In this document: one piece after another, positions 36,301 through 49,700 of the stretch
Layout of the letters: the number at the start of each line of letters is the position of its first letter
Position numbering within the stretch: the stretch's first letter is position 1
From: Gossypium raimondii
Taxonomy: Eukaryota > Streptophyta > Magnoliopsida > Malvales > Malvaceae
Assembly (NCBI RefSeq): GCF_025698545.1
Contig: NC_068575.1
Span: 60,645,980 to 60,709,979, forward strand
DNA length: 64,000 nucleotides
Direction: 5' to 3'
The notes under the pieces: model-generated
What the model was told of the DNA's origin: nothing
Database searches by the model: none
The model's input: only the letters and a program-made list of their open reading frames with translations
Made by a program: the position numbers and the translations under genes

Positions 36301-38100
36301 AGGTTGTTCAAGCATGTGGGTAAGTTCTTTCTGCTTTCAAATATAGCTGTTCATAGTATGGATCAATTTGAATAACTATTTAATTTTAGTGTACCGATCC
36401 ATTCAAATAATAAATTGATAATATATAAATATTTTAAATTTATTATATTAATTTTCGATTAGTTGACAATAAATAAAATCTTTATCCAAACAAAACTCAT
36501 GCGGAATTGAACGGGTCAAGAGGGCCATTTGACCTGTAAACCGATCTAATTGCAATTAGTGTTTTGGTGCTGGCTTAGTGGGGTGATAATAATCAACAGA
36601 TTGTTCTAATTTTGGTCCATAAGGTCTCCTTAATGCCGGTTTTGATTTGAATGGCTTATTAGGGCCCATAAGATCTCTTAATCCTTCCATTATTTGATGG
36701 TTAGGGTTTATTTTTGGCCCTCGTTCTTTTTTCTTTTAGGTTTATGTTTAGTGTTCCTTTTTGGGAATAAATGGTAATAGTGTCTAATCACGCTAATTAA
36801 AATACTAATTAAATTTTTACCCAAAAAACTATTTAAAAATTACAATTTCTGAATTATTTTTAATTAAATAAAAATAATTCTTAATTCTTAATTGATCAGA
36901 TTATAATATAGTTGAAACCATAAACTTGAGGAAAAATAAAATACAACCTGACAACAATAAAATAAGTGCTTTCATTGTAGGGACATTAACTTTTAGGTCC
37001 TACATTTGGCACTTAATTAGTGCTTCAAAATGGAAAAACCAAAAAAAAAAAAAACAACCAAAGAGTCTAATTTTATATATATATATATATATATCACTTC
37101 AACCCAACCATGTGACTATGAAAAAATTACAGATACATGAAATATAATATTTTCGTAAAAACATTTTCAAAATATATTATTTTGTATATTTTTTGTCATG
37201 TGGTATTTAATATTATTTTCTTTCAATACATATACCCAGTAAATTTTTTTATTTTCCCCAATTTTTGGATATATATAAAAAAGAAGACAATTCACGTGAT
37301 GTAAAGTAAGAATGAAAAGGGGAAGGTGGCAAAAAGTAAAACCCATGTTAATCGAGTTCCAATTTGCATGTGTAATGTTTGTTTGCTTCCTGTTGCCACC
37401 AATACCCAATATTGATTCACAAAATCTATGATTTTAAATATTGAAAACACCCTCACAATATATATATGTGTGTGCGCAAATTAAAGTAGGAAAAGAACCA
37501 TAGAAATATCTAAAATTCAAACTTTTTTACTTTAAAAAGATGATGTTTTCTATTTTCGAAACTCATTTTCCAAAACAATTACTAATTACAATACAATCAC
37601 AATATAGTATAATAAATTCCCGATTAATTAAAATTAAAATTAATTTAATATAAAACACAAAAAAAAGGGATTTAAATTCAAAATAATATAATAAAAAAAC
37701 TCACAAGGTATTTACACAAATTGAGACTTCACATAATTCTTTTTAAAATTTTTATTATTAAATGTGGGCTCGGATAAGAGCAACCTGATTATATAATTAA
37801 AGTATTTCCTTTGTTGATTATATATAGCCCAAAAGCACGAGCACTTTCAGTGTTTGGGCCTTTGGGCTGTATCCTGAATGCTAGGTCAACTTTTTTTTTT
37901 ATTTACGTGGTATTATTAGTTGAGTTATTTGAATGGGCCAAGCCCACTCAAATATTATATTAATATTTTTATCTAATTCTAATTTATTAAGTAAATGAAT
38001 TATTTGAGAACGTGGAGCCCAACTCGAAAATTTTTTAAAAGCGAGTTGCGATTCAACTCGAGGGGAATGCATTGTGGTTATACATTTCAGGCCCGATCCA
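33310..38100. other. Intergenic region downstream of TCP14
   Basis: 33310-33560 is the likely TCP14 3' UTR. The rest is AT-rich with a purine tract (34326-34357), a repeat-like block 36005-36190 ('tagtcattttattttacaa', 'taagtaagtattttttatt') and an (AT)n run at 37074-37095. I support no gene in it, although several short open frames occur. Confidence 0.5.
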
Positions 38101-38114
38101 ACCTTTTCACTCAA

Positions 38115-39035
38115 CTAAACTAAAAAATATAAATATTTACAAAAAATAGTCAAATTTAAAATTTATAACGAAAATGACCTAAAATCTACAATGTAAACTG
38201 GTGTCGGCACCTTGATGGCCGACACTTACCCCATCATTGTGTAATTATTCACTACTGATTGCCATGAAATTAATTTCTTTTATGCCAACACCGTAATAAC
38301 CTGCACCAATATGTATTTTTTCATTCTCTTTTACAAAATACGTATTTCTTAGGATATAAAATAATATTTTTTAAATTATGTGTCTTTGCTATCGTATTTG
38401 ATTTTTTTTTCTCAGGTTTTATTTTGGTATCGGGCTTCTCTCTGCCAGCATTGAAATTTTTTTTGGTTGTTTTTCGAAATAAATTGATTTAAATAAGGGT
38501 ATGGAGAACGCATAAAAAAAATTAAAAAGAGAAAAAGAAATACTTATAATGGTTTACCTGCTTTAAAAAATGAAATGCCAAAGAAAGACTTTCTCCATGC
38601 CCCTGTTTAAATCAATTTTTTCGAAAAACAACCAATTCTTTTTCGGTGTCTGGAGGGAGAAGCTTGACACCAAAATAAAACTTGAAAAAAAATTCAAATA
38701 CGATATCAGTGCCGGCAATAGGGACGTCGACACCTATTAAAAGTATATTTTTTCTATCCTGAGAAATACATTTATTTTGCAAAAGGAGAATGAAAAAATA
38801 CATATCAATATCGGTCACGATAGTGCCGGCATTAATTTTTTTTTTAAAAAAAAAATTTCAGGCCAATCAGCAGGGAATAATTACACAATGATGGGGGTGG
38901 GTGTTGGCCATCAAGGTGTTGGCACCGATTGACACTATAAGTTTTAGGTAATTTTCGTTATAGTTTTTAAATCAGAGTCATTTTCGTAAATATTTATATT
39001 TTGGGGTTTAGTTGGATAAAAGGGCCTATATTTTA
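38115..39035. mobile_element. Fold-back (long inverted repeat) element, ~0.9 kb
   Basis: Two arms of roughly 400-430 bp face each other around a loop near 38500-38590. Matching blocks include 'ccttgatggccgacac' (left) with 'ggtgttggccatcaagg' (right), 'catcattgtgtaattattc' with its inverse, 'atgtattttttcattctc' with its inverse, and 'ggttgtttttcgaaa' with its inverse. The arms have diverged, with many mismatches and small gaps. It is non-coding. The RNA would fold into one long hairpin. It could be a MITE or a collapsed inverted duplication. Confidence 0.75.
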
Positions 39036-39880
39036 CCACACATTGTTTACATGCTTATATATTTTGGTTAAATATGTGACAAGTTCTTATATTCTTTGAA
39101 AATTTAGAATTTGGTCTATTTACTCTTCAAATTTTAAAATTCAGATTTAACTGTTAAAGATATTAAAATTATTTATTTAGAATTAAGCGAGTTTTTTTAA
39201 ATTTCAAAATGTAACACAATTAATTTAAAAAGAAATTAACATAGTTAGTAATTTAATTTGAATTTTAAAATTTAGAAAGTAAATTAACTAAATTTCTGAA
39301 AAGTAAAAAACTGATGACATATTTTATAAGATGTTGTAGGTATATATTATAATTTTAAAAGGGATAATGAGAAAAAAAAGATTTCTATATTTTAATGAAA
39401 TTATCAATGTGATACTTCTACTTTTAATGCCAAAAATATTTGTCTTCAACCTAGCCTTTATCTCCAGCGATGTCGTTAAGAAAATACAAATGAAGCTCGT
39501 GGAAGGCACACGCCACTTTGCGAAACTATCCAATGCTAGAAGTGATGTATTGTTCAGTTTGGATTGGACATTCAACCACGTCTGCTATGCTATGCTATCT
39601 TATGCCCACCACGCGCGTCCTTTTCTTTATTTTTTCAATTTTATCACTTCCGTAATTATACTTTGAACCCTACCAATTAAATCATTATTAAGAAAACGAT
39701 AAAAACTCATCCATGACTAATATTGTAATTTTAATAAAATATATTTTTATATAATACATTCTCTTATATAAATTTCCTTTTTTTCTTTTAATAAAAATCA
39801 AATTTGAGGTGTGAAACTGGAAAGCATATGGAACAAGCAGAATGGCACATAGCAAAAAGAAAGCCGACAAAAACTAAAAG
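39036..39880. other. Spacer upstream of the bHLH47-like gene
   Basis: 39085-39300 contains text ('aatttggtctatttactctt', 'aaattttaaaattcag') shared with the Harbinger-like MITE interior, so it is probably a decayed relative. No gene is supported. Confidence 0.45.
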
Positions 39881-39888
39881 CAAACAAG

Positions 39889-39907
39889 CACGTGTCCATT
39901 CCACGTG
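39889..39907 (+). promoter_or_regulatory. Paired G-boxes upstream of the bHLH47-like gene
   Basis: Two perfect CACGTG motifs at 39889-39894 and 39902-39907 lie about 600 bp before the start codon. Their first bases are 13 bp apart. G-boxes bind bHLH and bZIP factors. Confidence 0.55.
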
Positions 39908-40509
39908 TTTTGTCTCGATTCACCAATGATCAGTTGCTAGCCACGCGCCTCCCTGTGTACTCTTTTCTCCCGCCACACTCTTTCTCCCCCCTAAAATACA
40001 CTACCTTTTTTTTTAATCAAAGCTTTTATTTTTATTTTCAACTTTCTAATCTTCTTCTCAGTTGAAACACCACCGCCCATCATCTTTTGTTTTCTTTCGA
40101 AGGTTGGTTCACAAATCACAATCTCTGTCTTTGATCTTGAACCGTGTTTTTGATGGGACTTTTCTATATTTTGATCTGGGTTCTTTATTTTGATGCATCG
40201 AGATAGATGATTTTTGAAGTTTTCCCTTTTTCTTTTTGGTTCTGAATCTTATCTGTGTTTGATCCAAATTTTCAGTAAAATTAGATGGGGCAAATATGGG
40301 TGCGTGTGTGTGTGTGTGTTTTTTTTTGGGAAATTTGTGTTTGGTTCCTTTGAATACCCAATTTCTGTAGTTTAATTTGTGTTGTGGTGGTCTGATTTAT
40401 TGATTTAGTTCTATGAGTCATCAATGGAGGAGACTCTGAATTGTTAATTTTGTTGGTGTTTGTAGGAAAATTTTGGGTTTTTTTTTTCTTTCTAACTAAT
40501 TAAACAAAC

Positions 40510-41787
40510 ATGGGCTCTGAGACAAATGCAGCAGTGAAGACATCTGTTGGCAGGTTAGTGTTTCAATATCTTAGGAGCTTTAGTTACCTCTAGCTTCTGT
40601 AATTTTCTGGTTTGTGTCTGAATTCATTTCATGGCTTAGGTTGATGTTTGAATTCGTGTCCGATATGACATACATCCCCTTATTCGATACTCACATCTGA
40701 GTTTGAGTAACATAGGTTGCGAGTCAGCCCCTTAACTCATTGTAGTTGTTGGTTTCACGTAATCCATCAATTTCTAACATTGATATATTCTCTGAGGTTC
40801 TGAGGTTATCAATGTGCAATTAAGCATATTCAGACGTATCTAGTTCTGGTGGCAATGAAAATGTGCAAATCTTAAATTGCCAAATTTGTCAAAGAATGAG
40901 GTAGTTTGGCTTTGTCTGAAAACCGATTTCGATGCAGGTCTTGTGTTCCGAAGACGAAGGGAAAGGTTCCTAAAAGAGTTCACAAAGCTGAGAGGGAGAA
41001 GCTCAAGCGTGAGCATTTGAATGAGCTCTTCCTTGACCTGGCAAATGCTCTCGGTAATGTCCCAAGTCCGGCTTTAATTTATATAGATGATCAGCTCGGG
41101 TTTCGGTTTGTAAAATCGGTTATTTTCGTGTACAGATCCGAATCAGCCGAACAATGGGAAGGCCTCTATTCTTTGTGAAGCAACTCGACTATTAAAGGAG
41201 TTGTTCGGTCAAATCGAGTCCCTCAAAAAGGAAAACGCTTCTTTGGTATCTGAATCTCACTATGTAAGACTCTTGATCCTTGTCTTTGATAATTTTGCTG
41301 AATCTTAATCGGGAGTGAATGTTGGATGCCCTTGCTATATGTCCGTGTTTTGAATATATGTATATATGTAATGAAGTGTCGGAGTAACATAGTATTGTGT
41401 TCTTGTCTGAAACGTCAACAGGTGAACGTCGAGAAGAATGAGCTGCAGGAGGAGAATTCCACCCTGGAAACTCAAATACGGGAGCTGAAAAGTGAGATCG
41501 GAACAAGGGTTGCTCAATGTAAACCCGACTTGAACGAACCTCCTCCATTGCCATCACAGTTTCATGGAGATCATCATCCCGGTTTGCCTGCTGTCGAACC
41601 TGTTCCGCAACAACCATCGGCTCTCCTTGTTGTTCCAATTCATCCCGATATTCAGACTTATCCGACGCCCGATTCGGGCACACAACAACAACCTGCCCCT
41701 AAAACGAACTGTGTTGTCAGTAAACCACATGCTCGATATCCGACCCCAGCAGATTCATGGCCTTCCCAACTTCTTGGGAAGCAATAA
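40510..41787 (+). CDS. bHLH47: bHLH transcription factor, bHLH47/POPEYE-like
   Basis: Four exons give 217 residues: 40510-40553, 40938-41053, 41136-41263 and 41422-41787, all GT-AG. The bHLH region (about 23-80) contains KGKVPKRVHKAEREKLKRE, HLNELFLDLANAL and GKASILCEATRLLKELF. A leucine-zipper-like coiled coil follows (80-125). DLNEPP at 132-137 is an EAR-type repression motif (DLNxxP), and the tail carries the conserved KPHARYPTPADSWPSQLL. This set matches group IVb bHLH47 (POPEYE), a nuclear repressor of iron-homeostasis genes under iron deficiency that pairs with IVc bHLHs. Arabidopsis PYE is slightly longer, about 240 residues. The start MGSE is the first in-frame ATG of exon 1. The spacing and splice phases all agree. 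Confidence 0.92.
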
Positions 41788-41849
41788 TGACTAACAAAAG
41801 TTGAGGGTGGAAACCCAAGCCAACTTGTAAATTTCACTGCAAAATTCTG

Positions 41850-42774
41850 GACTTCCTTTTTTTTCTTTTGGGGGCTTTCGATTTAAAATTAGGAAGGGCA
41901 AACCCATTGTAAAAAATAGCATGTTTTTGATGTGCATGGGGATGAGTTAATAACTGAGATCCATTTAGCTGCCTTTGCTTCGTTAGTTATTGATTATATT
42001 TCTACTTTGGCTGGAACAACCACCTAATCAAATTCATCCTTGGTTAATTTTAAGTCACTCTATTTTTATTTTAGAAATTTAATTTTTTTACTTTTCAGAT
42101 TTCAAACTTAAATTTATTTATAATTTTAAAAATATATTGTAATGAAAATAAAGAGACTGAATTCTTCCTAAAAATAAAAATACCAACTTGTGAAAGTACG
42201 TAAATTTATGATGCATTTTAACCTTATTTTAATAAATGACCATTTAAGTGCATATTTTTCGTAAGAGTAGCTGTTTCTTTATTGAGAGTAGGAGATAGGT
42301 CACACAGTTTTAATGATTATACTCTTTATAAATTTAAAATTTAGTCTATCTATTTTTAGATAACATTAATTTAAGTTCATTACAATAATTTTTAATTACA
42401 CAGTTATCAAGTGAGTATTTTTTATTTCAAAATATCAAAACAAATTTAATAAAATAAAAAAATAAAAATATTAACAATTGGACAAAAATAAAATAAGAGA
42501 GTAAATTTCAAATCTACTGAAATTTTATCATGATATTTAACTTTTTTAAAGTATAGCTTAATGATATAACCATTTTTATAAATCTTGTGGGGGCATAAAG
42601 TGTTTTTTAAGACATTATTGTAAGTTTAAAATTCAAATATCGTTGTCGATTGATTTTTAATTCGATTGGTATGAACATTGTCGTCAATATAGAAGGATGT
42701 GAGTTTAATTGCATTGAAGCGCATTATGGGTTAAGGAGGGGCTACAATTAATTTTAAATATTGTATAAAAAGAG

Positions 42775-42815
<41 letters not shown>

Positions 42816-43010
42816 GTATAATCATTTGAGATAAAAAAGTAGTCATATTTAAGAAAAAATTATAATTAAATTATTACGAATTTGATAAAAATACATAAAA
42901 TATAAAAATCCTTCTCAAAATAATACTTTAAATTTATTAACCTAAAATAGTATTTAAAAACCAATTCTTCATATAAAATAATAATTAAAAAAAAAAACAG
43001 TTAGAACAGT
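41850..43010. other. AT-rich spacer with SINE and (TA)n
   Basis: The bHLH47-like 3' UTR ends near 41900-41990. A SINE-like copy (42641-42770) and a (TA)n run (42778-42811) follow. 42300-42540 resembles the 'tagtccctctacttttc' block in the Harbinger-like MITEs. No gene is seen. Confidence 0.5.
42641..42770 (+). mobile_element. tRNA-derived SINE-like copy
   Basis: Plus-strand copy with 'aattcgattggtatgaacat' (A-box-like), 'aaggatgtgagtttaattgc' (decayed B box) and 'ggaggggctacaattaattt', ending 'ttgtataaaaa' beside a (TA)n run. Confidence 0.5.
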
Positions 43011-43799
43011 TAACCTCGGAGGAGGGAAAATAAAATGTAGCAAAAAGAAAGCTGGCGCTAATTTCCTTCCCTTCAATGCTCTTGTTTCTCATGTATATAA
43101 ATTTTTTTTTTAATTTGAAAGAAAAAGAAAAGAAAGTAATCAAATCTTTTAATGCCGTTTGATTCGTTAGTGTTGTTTTTTTTGCTCATCACGGTTGATT
43201 CGTTTGTGATCCTTGATTCTAAAGTTTAAGATTTAAATCCAATTTTGATTCGTCAAATTTATTGGCCTTTTAATTGCCGATTTGTGGATGTTAATTCGTA
43301 TTCAGGTAACTATTTTTCGATTGAATGCTCATTTTTATTCAAGCTTAATGATGCATGATCTAATAGTTTATGCTGATTGAGTGAAATTTGAAAAAACAGT
43401 GAAGGAATTTTGGATGCTTAACTTCATTTGATACAGAAATTTGAAAGAAAATTTAATTATTAGGGTTGAGATTGCATCCGATTTATTTGTTTCTTTTGAT
43501 GTGATTGCTTCAAATGCAGGTAAGACCAAATGAATAGATGTTGTGGTTCGGGATTTTTACAATTTATTACAATGCTTTTGGAAAATGATAGTGTCTCTAA
43601 CTCAGTATTTTTGAGATAGGTTATTCTCATGAGGATACTGTCATTTGAGGCTTTCTCATAATGGAATAGTATGAACTGCATTCTGGTAGGAGACTCAAGG
43701 AAAGGTTTTATATGGGGCGGATACGGGGATTATTCTTTCGATATTTTCTAGGAGTTAGCTGTTGTTCTAAGCAAGGGTCGGACTTGATATCTTCAGGTG

Positions 43800-46700
43800 A
43801 TGGCTGACCTCCAAAGGAATCGTCTTTCTGATAGGGAACATGAACAGGTATTCCATCTTTTCTCTCTACTTAACCTCTTTCTCGGCTTTTGTACATGAAT
43901 CTTTTTTGATGTCAACTTGGTCCGAGTAATGAACTTTATTAGCTATGAATGTTGCAGAAAATTTGGTTTTAGGTCGATTCAGCAGTATGTGATATACAGC
44001 ATTGACAGGAATCAGAATAGCCTTTTAATGTAGAATATTTTCTCTTCCAAGAATGAGATTATAGGTGTTATAGGCTGACTTACATGTCTTCAGATGATCT
44101 TTAGTTCCTGCCATTGTCTTCTTTTTTCTTTAGTTAAGAAGGTTGTCTCTTTGGAACTGAAAATCAAAAGGTTGTCTCTTCATGCTAATTAGTATATGTC
44201 ATACTTTTGCGCCCTTTTCTGCAGGCCATTTCAACCCTTAAGAAAGGAATGTATCTGCTGAAGTATGGGCGATGGGGAAAGCCTAAATTTTGTCCATTCC
44301 GACTTTCAAATGTATGTTGCCTTGAATATCATACCATTAATTACTAATACTTTCCTTTGCTTAGAGTTTTCCATACTGAAATTGCATTGGATATCATGTC
44401 ACCCTGAAAATTCTTAGTTACGAATTTTCCAGAAAATACTTCTTTTAATTTTCTTTTAAAGGGAATGTAATACAATAAGCAATGAATTAGTGATCATCAA
44501 TATGCCATGCCATCTAAAGAGATGTAGCCCGCCTAGAAGTACCCTCTATCAAAGACCTTTTAAGTATGAGTAGATTGTGATCAGTTCATCTCCAAACCTA
44601 AAAAAAATTGCTCTTATGATTTTTCTTATACGAATTAAGTTATTTTCTAAATGAAAGATCAATAATAGATTTTGGGGCTATCATGGCTGGATTGTCCCAT
44701 TGGTGATCTAAATATAACTTTTTCCTTAGGTTTCTCAACTGGAGTGACCACTCTGGAGTCTGGCATGTGCACATCTGCTTGAATCTGGTCCTTGTCTGCT
44801 TCTTTAAGCCTTGAACCATTTTCATTAAATTAGATGTCAGATAACCATTACCTCTTTCGAGCTCATATAAGAAGGTAAAAACCCAAAAATGAAACTGCTA
44901 GAATCAAGGAAGATTGCCATATCTAGCAACATTGCGATGGAGTTCTCTTAATCTGTGGAGCCTCAGAATGATAATATGGCTTCTCGAGTCTTTGAATTCA
45001 TGTGAATACAAACCTAAAATATTTCTTCATGAAATGCTTGTGACTTTAACCTCTTTATTAATCTCATTTATTCTATTTCAGTTTGTATCATGAGATGTTT
45101 AAGGATTACGTAAAGAAGTGACAATGGATTAAAATTTTGTTAAGTTCAAAGGTTGGCAGAGAATCCAACTTTATGCCATTGTGTGCAATTCACTTGCTCT
45201 ATACTTGGGATAGCTTTTGTTCTATATAATGTGAAACTGGACACTACTAGCAGTAATTGGAGCAAAAGAACTAATAGATATAACAAAATTTAAATATACG
45301 AGTTAAGTTAGATTGTTAGGAGGTTGTAAAACTAACACGTAGAATAATAGTGGATAGCAGTTTTATTTGTCTGTCTGTGAGGTTTTCCATCTCTCTGTCT
45401 TTGTTAAAGCAAATATTGCTATGTGAACTGAACGAGCTGTGCAAATCCAAGGAACCTTGGGCACAGAATTACAAATTGTTCAGTTAGGGTGATTATATTG
45501 ATTTAAGATCATTTTTACCTGCCAGGATGAGAAATCGCTGATTTGGATTTCTGACAAAGCAGAGAAACAACTCAAACTAAGCCAAGTTTCAAGGATTGTA
45601 TCAGGACAGCGTACTGTAAGTCTATATATCTGTCAATGCCTTGTGCAGTGAACAGTTACTTTTAGGTTCTCAATTTTAGCACATAATTTACCTAATCATA
45701 ACAGTGTTTAATAAATAGTCACATACTAAACAAAAAGAGTTTTAATATATTCCTAAAATATCATCAAAATTTATGGAAAAAAAAAGACAATTGAAGCTAC
45801 TGACTCTTTAGGAGCATCTAACCAATTGCACATTTTGCATGAAGAAATATCTTTTAATGCCTTGTGCTATAATTTCAGTGGATATAGAACAAGTTTAGGA
45901 GCTCCTAAAATCTAACAGATCCTATTTTGCTATATATATATATAGTTCATTATTGTAATCTGAGACATGTGGCTTATCTTCTTGAAATTCATTCGTTTAG
46001 ACTAGTCTATGGAACAAAAAGGTGAAAAGAAAAAAAAGACTAGTGCAGTCTCAGCAAGAGGCAAAAGTCACAAAAGCTTTTCTGCATGGTTTTGCAGGCC
46101 GTGTTCCAGCGTAGCCCTCAGCCTGATAAAGAACATCAATCATTTTCTCTTATTTACAACAACGGATCCTTGGATTTGGTTCGTATTCTTTCTTGCTTTT
46201 GACCTGTTAACAAACATCCTCCTTTTAACTACAATTGCACTGTTTCTCAAATTTCCATTTCATTCTGTACCATCCAATACATTATACATGCATAGAAAGT
46301 GCATATTCATCCCATTCAAGCATTCTATATTTATTATTCTAGGCTCATAGCAAACTTGTTTTGAACCTATGAATTTTAAGATTTTATCTTCTGAATTTCT
46401 CTCTTGTTATTACTATTCTTGTTATGGTTTTTGGAATTTGCAGTTTCACTGCTGAATAGTTTAATATAATAGCAGTGTCGACTCAAGGCCTGTATAAAAA
46501 GTCAACCATTCTGTATCTTGTTTCTTAGCCCTCTTTCCCAAGCCATGGTTAGGATTGTGTGTAGAAAGGAGAGTTTAGTTTCTTGCTTTTTTATTCCTGT
46601 CCTTACCTTTTCTACTAGTAAGGACCAGAGGAAATTGTTGCTGTATTTTGCTAGCAGTTCAAGACTTCTAGAATTGTAAATTCTTGTTCACTTAGATTCG

Positions 46701-49700
46701 GGAATGATCATTGATTCCTTTCCTTTTCCTTTCTTGTTTTTATGGTTGGGAGAATATAAGAAGAAACTTCTCATGTTCATTGATTTAAAATTAGAACTCA
46801 TCCAATTAATTTCTTTTTAATATAACATATAGTTTGGTTTTGAACATTGAGTATTTATTACCAAAATCTGAATCCCAATACATAAAAACCAACTCTAATT
46901 AATGGATAATGTCAATAGATATGCAAGGACAGAGATGAAGCTGAGATCTGGTTTACTGCTCTTAGGGTCTTAATTTCAGAAGGTGACAGCAGCAGGCGAA
47001 AAAGTGATGCAACAAGTGACAACACATCAACAGAAAGTCAATGTAGCTGTACTCAAAGAAATTCTATATCTAATGCGTCATCTGCAAGCAGTGACATTGT
47101 CAATAAGGTTTCCTACTATAGAGTGCCAGAAAATCCAATCATTTTCTGTTTTCTTTATTATATCTTTCCATCTTTTTCTTATTGTAGGATCCCAGAGATA
47201 TCCAAATTGTTTCACTCCCGCATGAGAGCTCTCCACAGCGTAGACTGGGAAAAGCTTTTTCGGAGGTCTTAGCATACACTAGTATAATAAATAGCTTAAC
47301 TCAGAAGGAGACAGTTGCCAATCATTTCAGTTCAGAATCATTGGGGGGGTTAGAGATCTCCTCTGTTTTTGATTCATTTAGAAGTAGTTTATCCAGTCGA
47401 GTGAGTTCATCCAGCCACAGATCTTCTTTGGAGGATTTTAATGCATTAGGTGGTGTTTTTATCTGGGGAGAAGGAACTGCTAACGGACTGCTTGGTGGCA
47501 GTCACAAAACTCAAACTACTGTTACCAGAATAGATGCACTTTCACCCAAGGCTCTTGAATCAACAGTGCTTCTGGATGCTCACAATATTTCTTGTGGGTA
47601 TAAGCATGCTGTTTTAGTCACAAAACAGGGGCAGATCTTTAGTTGGGGTGAAGGAAGGGGTGGCAGGCTTGGGCATGGAGTTGAAGCTGATGTTTCTCAA
47701 CCGAGGCTCATTGGTGCTCTTAGTGGGTCAGCTATTGGATTAGTTGCCTGTGGGGAATTTCATACCTGTGCTGTAACACTTTCAGGGGACCTTTATACCT
47801 GGGGTGATGGTTGTCATAATCTTGGTCTTCTAGGGCACGGTACTGAAGTTAGTAAGTGGATTCCTAAAATGGTAAGAGGTGATATTGAAGGTATGCGTGT
47901 GTCATATATCTCTTGTGGAGCTTGGCATACCGCTGCTGTTACATCGACAGGTAAATTATTCACATTTGGAGATGGAGCTTTTGGAGCTCTAGGCCATGGG
48001 GACCGTAGTAGCACAAGTTTACCTAGAGAAGTTCATGCTCTTAGAGGGCTACGAACGGTGAGGGCATCTTGTGGAGTTTGGCACACTGCTGCGGTTGTGG
48101 AAATGCCTCCTGAGTTATCTGGTGAGTTTTCATCTGGAAAGCTGGTCACCTGGGGTGATGGAGAGAAATGGCAGCTTGGACATGGTGATAAAGAACCCAG
48201 ATTAGTTCCTTCTTTGGTAGCACTGTCAGGCACTACAAACTTTTCCCAAGTGGCTTGTGGCTACAGTATTACTGTTGCTCTAACTGACACTGGGAAAGTC
48301 TATTTCATGGGGAGTGATGGTCGTGGAAACCTTGGGAGCTCTGGATGTAGCAAGACTCCGACCTGCGTCAAAGGCAATATCAAAAACAGCCGAATTGAAG
48401 AGATAGCATGTGGTTCTTATCATATTGCTGTTCGTAGTTCGGATGCCAAGATTTACACCTGGGGAAAAGGTGCAAATGGTCAATTAGGTCATGGAGACAA
48501 TGAAGACAGAAATATTCCCACTCTTGTTGAAGCTTTGAAAAACAAACAAGCAATGAGAGTGGTATGTGGCTCAAACTTCACTGCTGCCATTTGTCTTCAT
48601 GACTGGGCACTAGGTGCCGATCATTTAAACTGTTCTGGGTGTCGAAATCCATTTACTTTCATCAGAAAGCGCCATAATTGTTACAACTGCGGGCTAGCCT
48701 TTTGTAAACCTTGTAGCAGTAAGAAATCTCTAAAAGCTGCTTTGGCTCCTAAGAAGAACAAGCCTTGTCGGGTCTGTGATGATTGTTTTTCCAAATTAAG
48801 TTGGAAAAAGGAGTCTCGATCAGCTCTTGAATCCGCTAAGAATTCAAGGGAAGTCATACATCTGAATGGTAATGAGTTAACAGACAAAGATATTATAAAC
48901 CGAGCATCTTTTCCTAAACTAGCCAGGCTTCCGTCCTTTGATTCATTCAAGAGCCGCAATTGCAACCATGATAGAGGAGTATTTAAGTCGCAGTGTTACC
49001 CAAGCTTTTTATTAGGAAATTCTACGAGAAAATCAACTTCTGGTTTAAGAATGGTTTCTCGAGGATCATCCCCTCCTTCAAGGAAGTCGAGTCCAGTTTC
49101 TTCTTTTACAAGAAATTCAATCCATACTGATCTTGCAAATCGAGAATTACTTCTTGATGACTCAAAGCACTCAGTTGAGAGCCTCACTCAAGAGATAAGT
49201 TTATTAAGAACACAGGTAATTATAATGATAGATTAAGATACAAACTGCAACTTATATTTGAGAATTATATGCGAAAAAAGCATATCAAAGGAGATATGGT
49301 GATTAATTATGAACGCTTTAGGTATCTAGAAATTTCAATTTGCTTTCGCAGGTGTGTGCATGAATTTTTTGTTCATTTATCATTCCCTTACATATAGGGT
49401 CACCACTTTTATCCTTGATTTCTATTTATATATTTTATTCCATAAAGTAATTTCTCGAAACGTGCTCTCCTTTTTCTATTGTGAACTTTGATTCTTAATT
49501 AAGGAGTGCAGTGCCCATTCTAGAGTCATTGTTTGTTTCTGTACTTAAATATCTTAAAGAACATTCATCAGTTGCTAAAAAGAATTCTATTGTCAGAAAA
49601 TAAAAATGAGGCATGGTACTAAACTATTGGTAATCAATAGACACCCTGCATAGGCTGCAGACATTCCTATGAGCTGAAAACATGGCAATTTGATTCAATA

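Noticed and set aside
36225-36320. Possible PPR-like fragment (AAWIFDKLP on the minus strand)
   Set aside because: Only one short motif-like stretch next to stops, which could easily be chance.
41192-41683. 163-codon open frame opposite the bHLH47-like last exon
   Set aside because: It is the antisense of a well-supported coding exon, with no recognisable domain.
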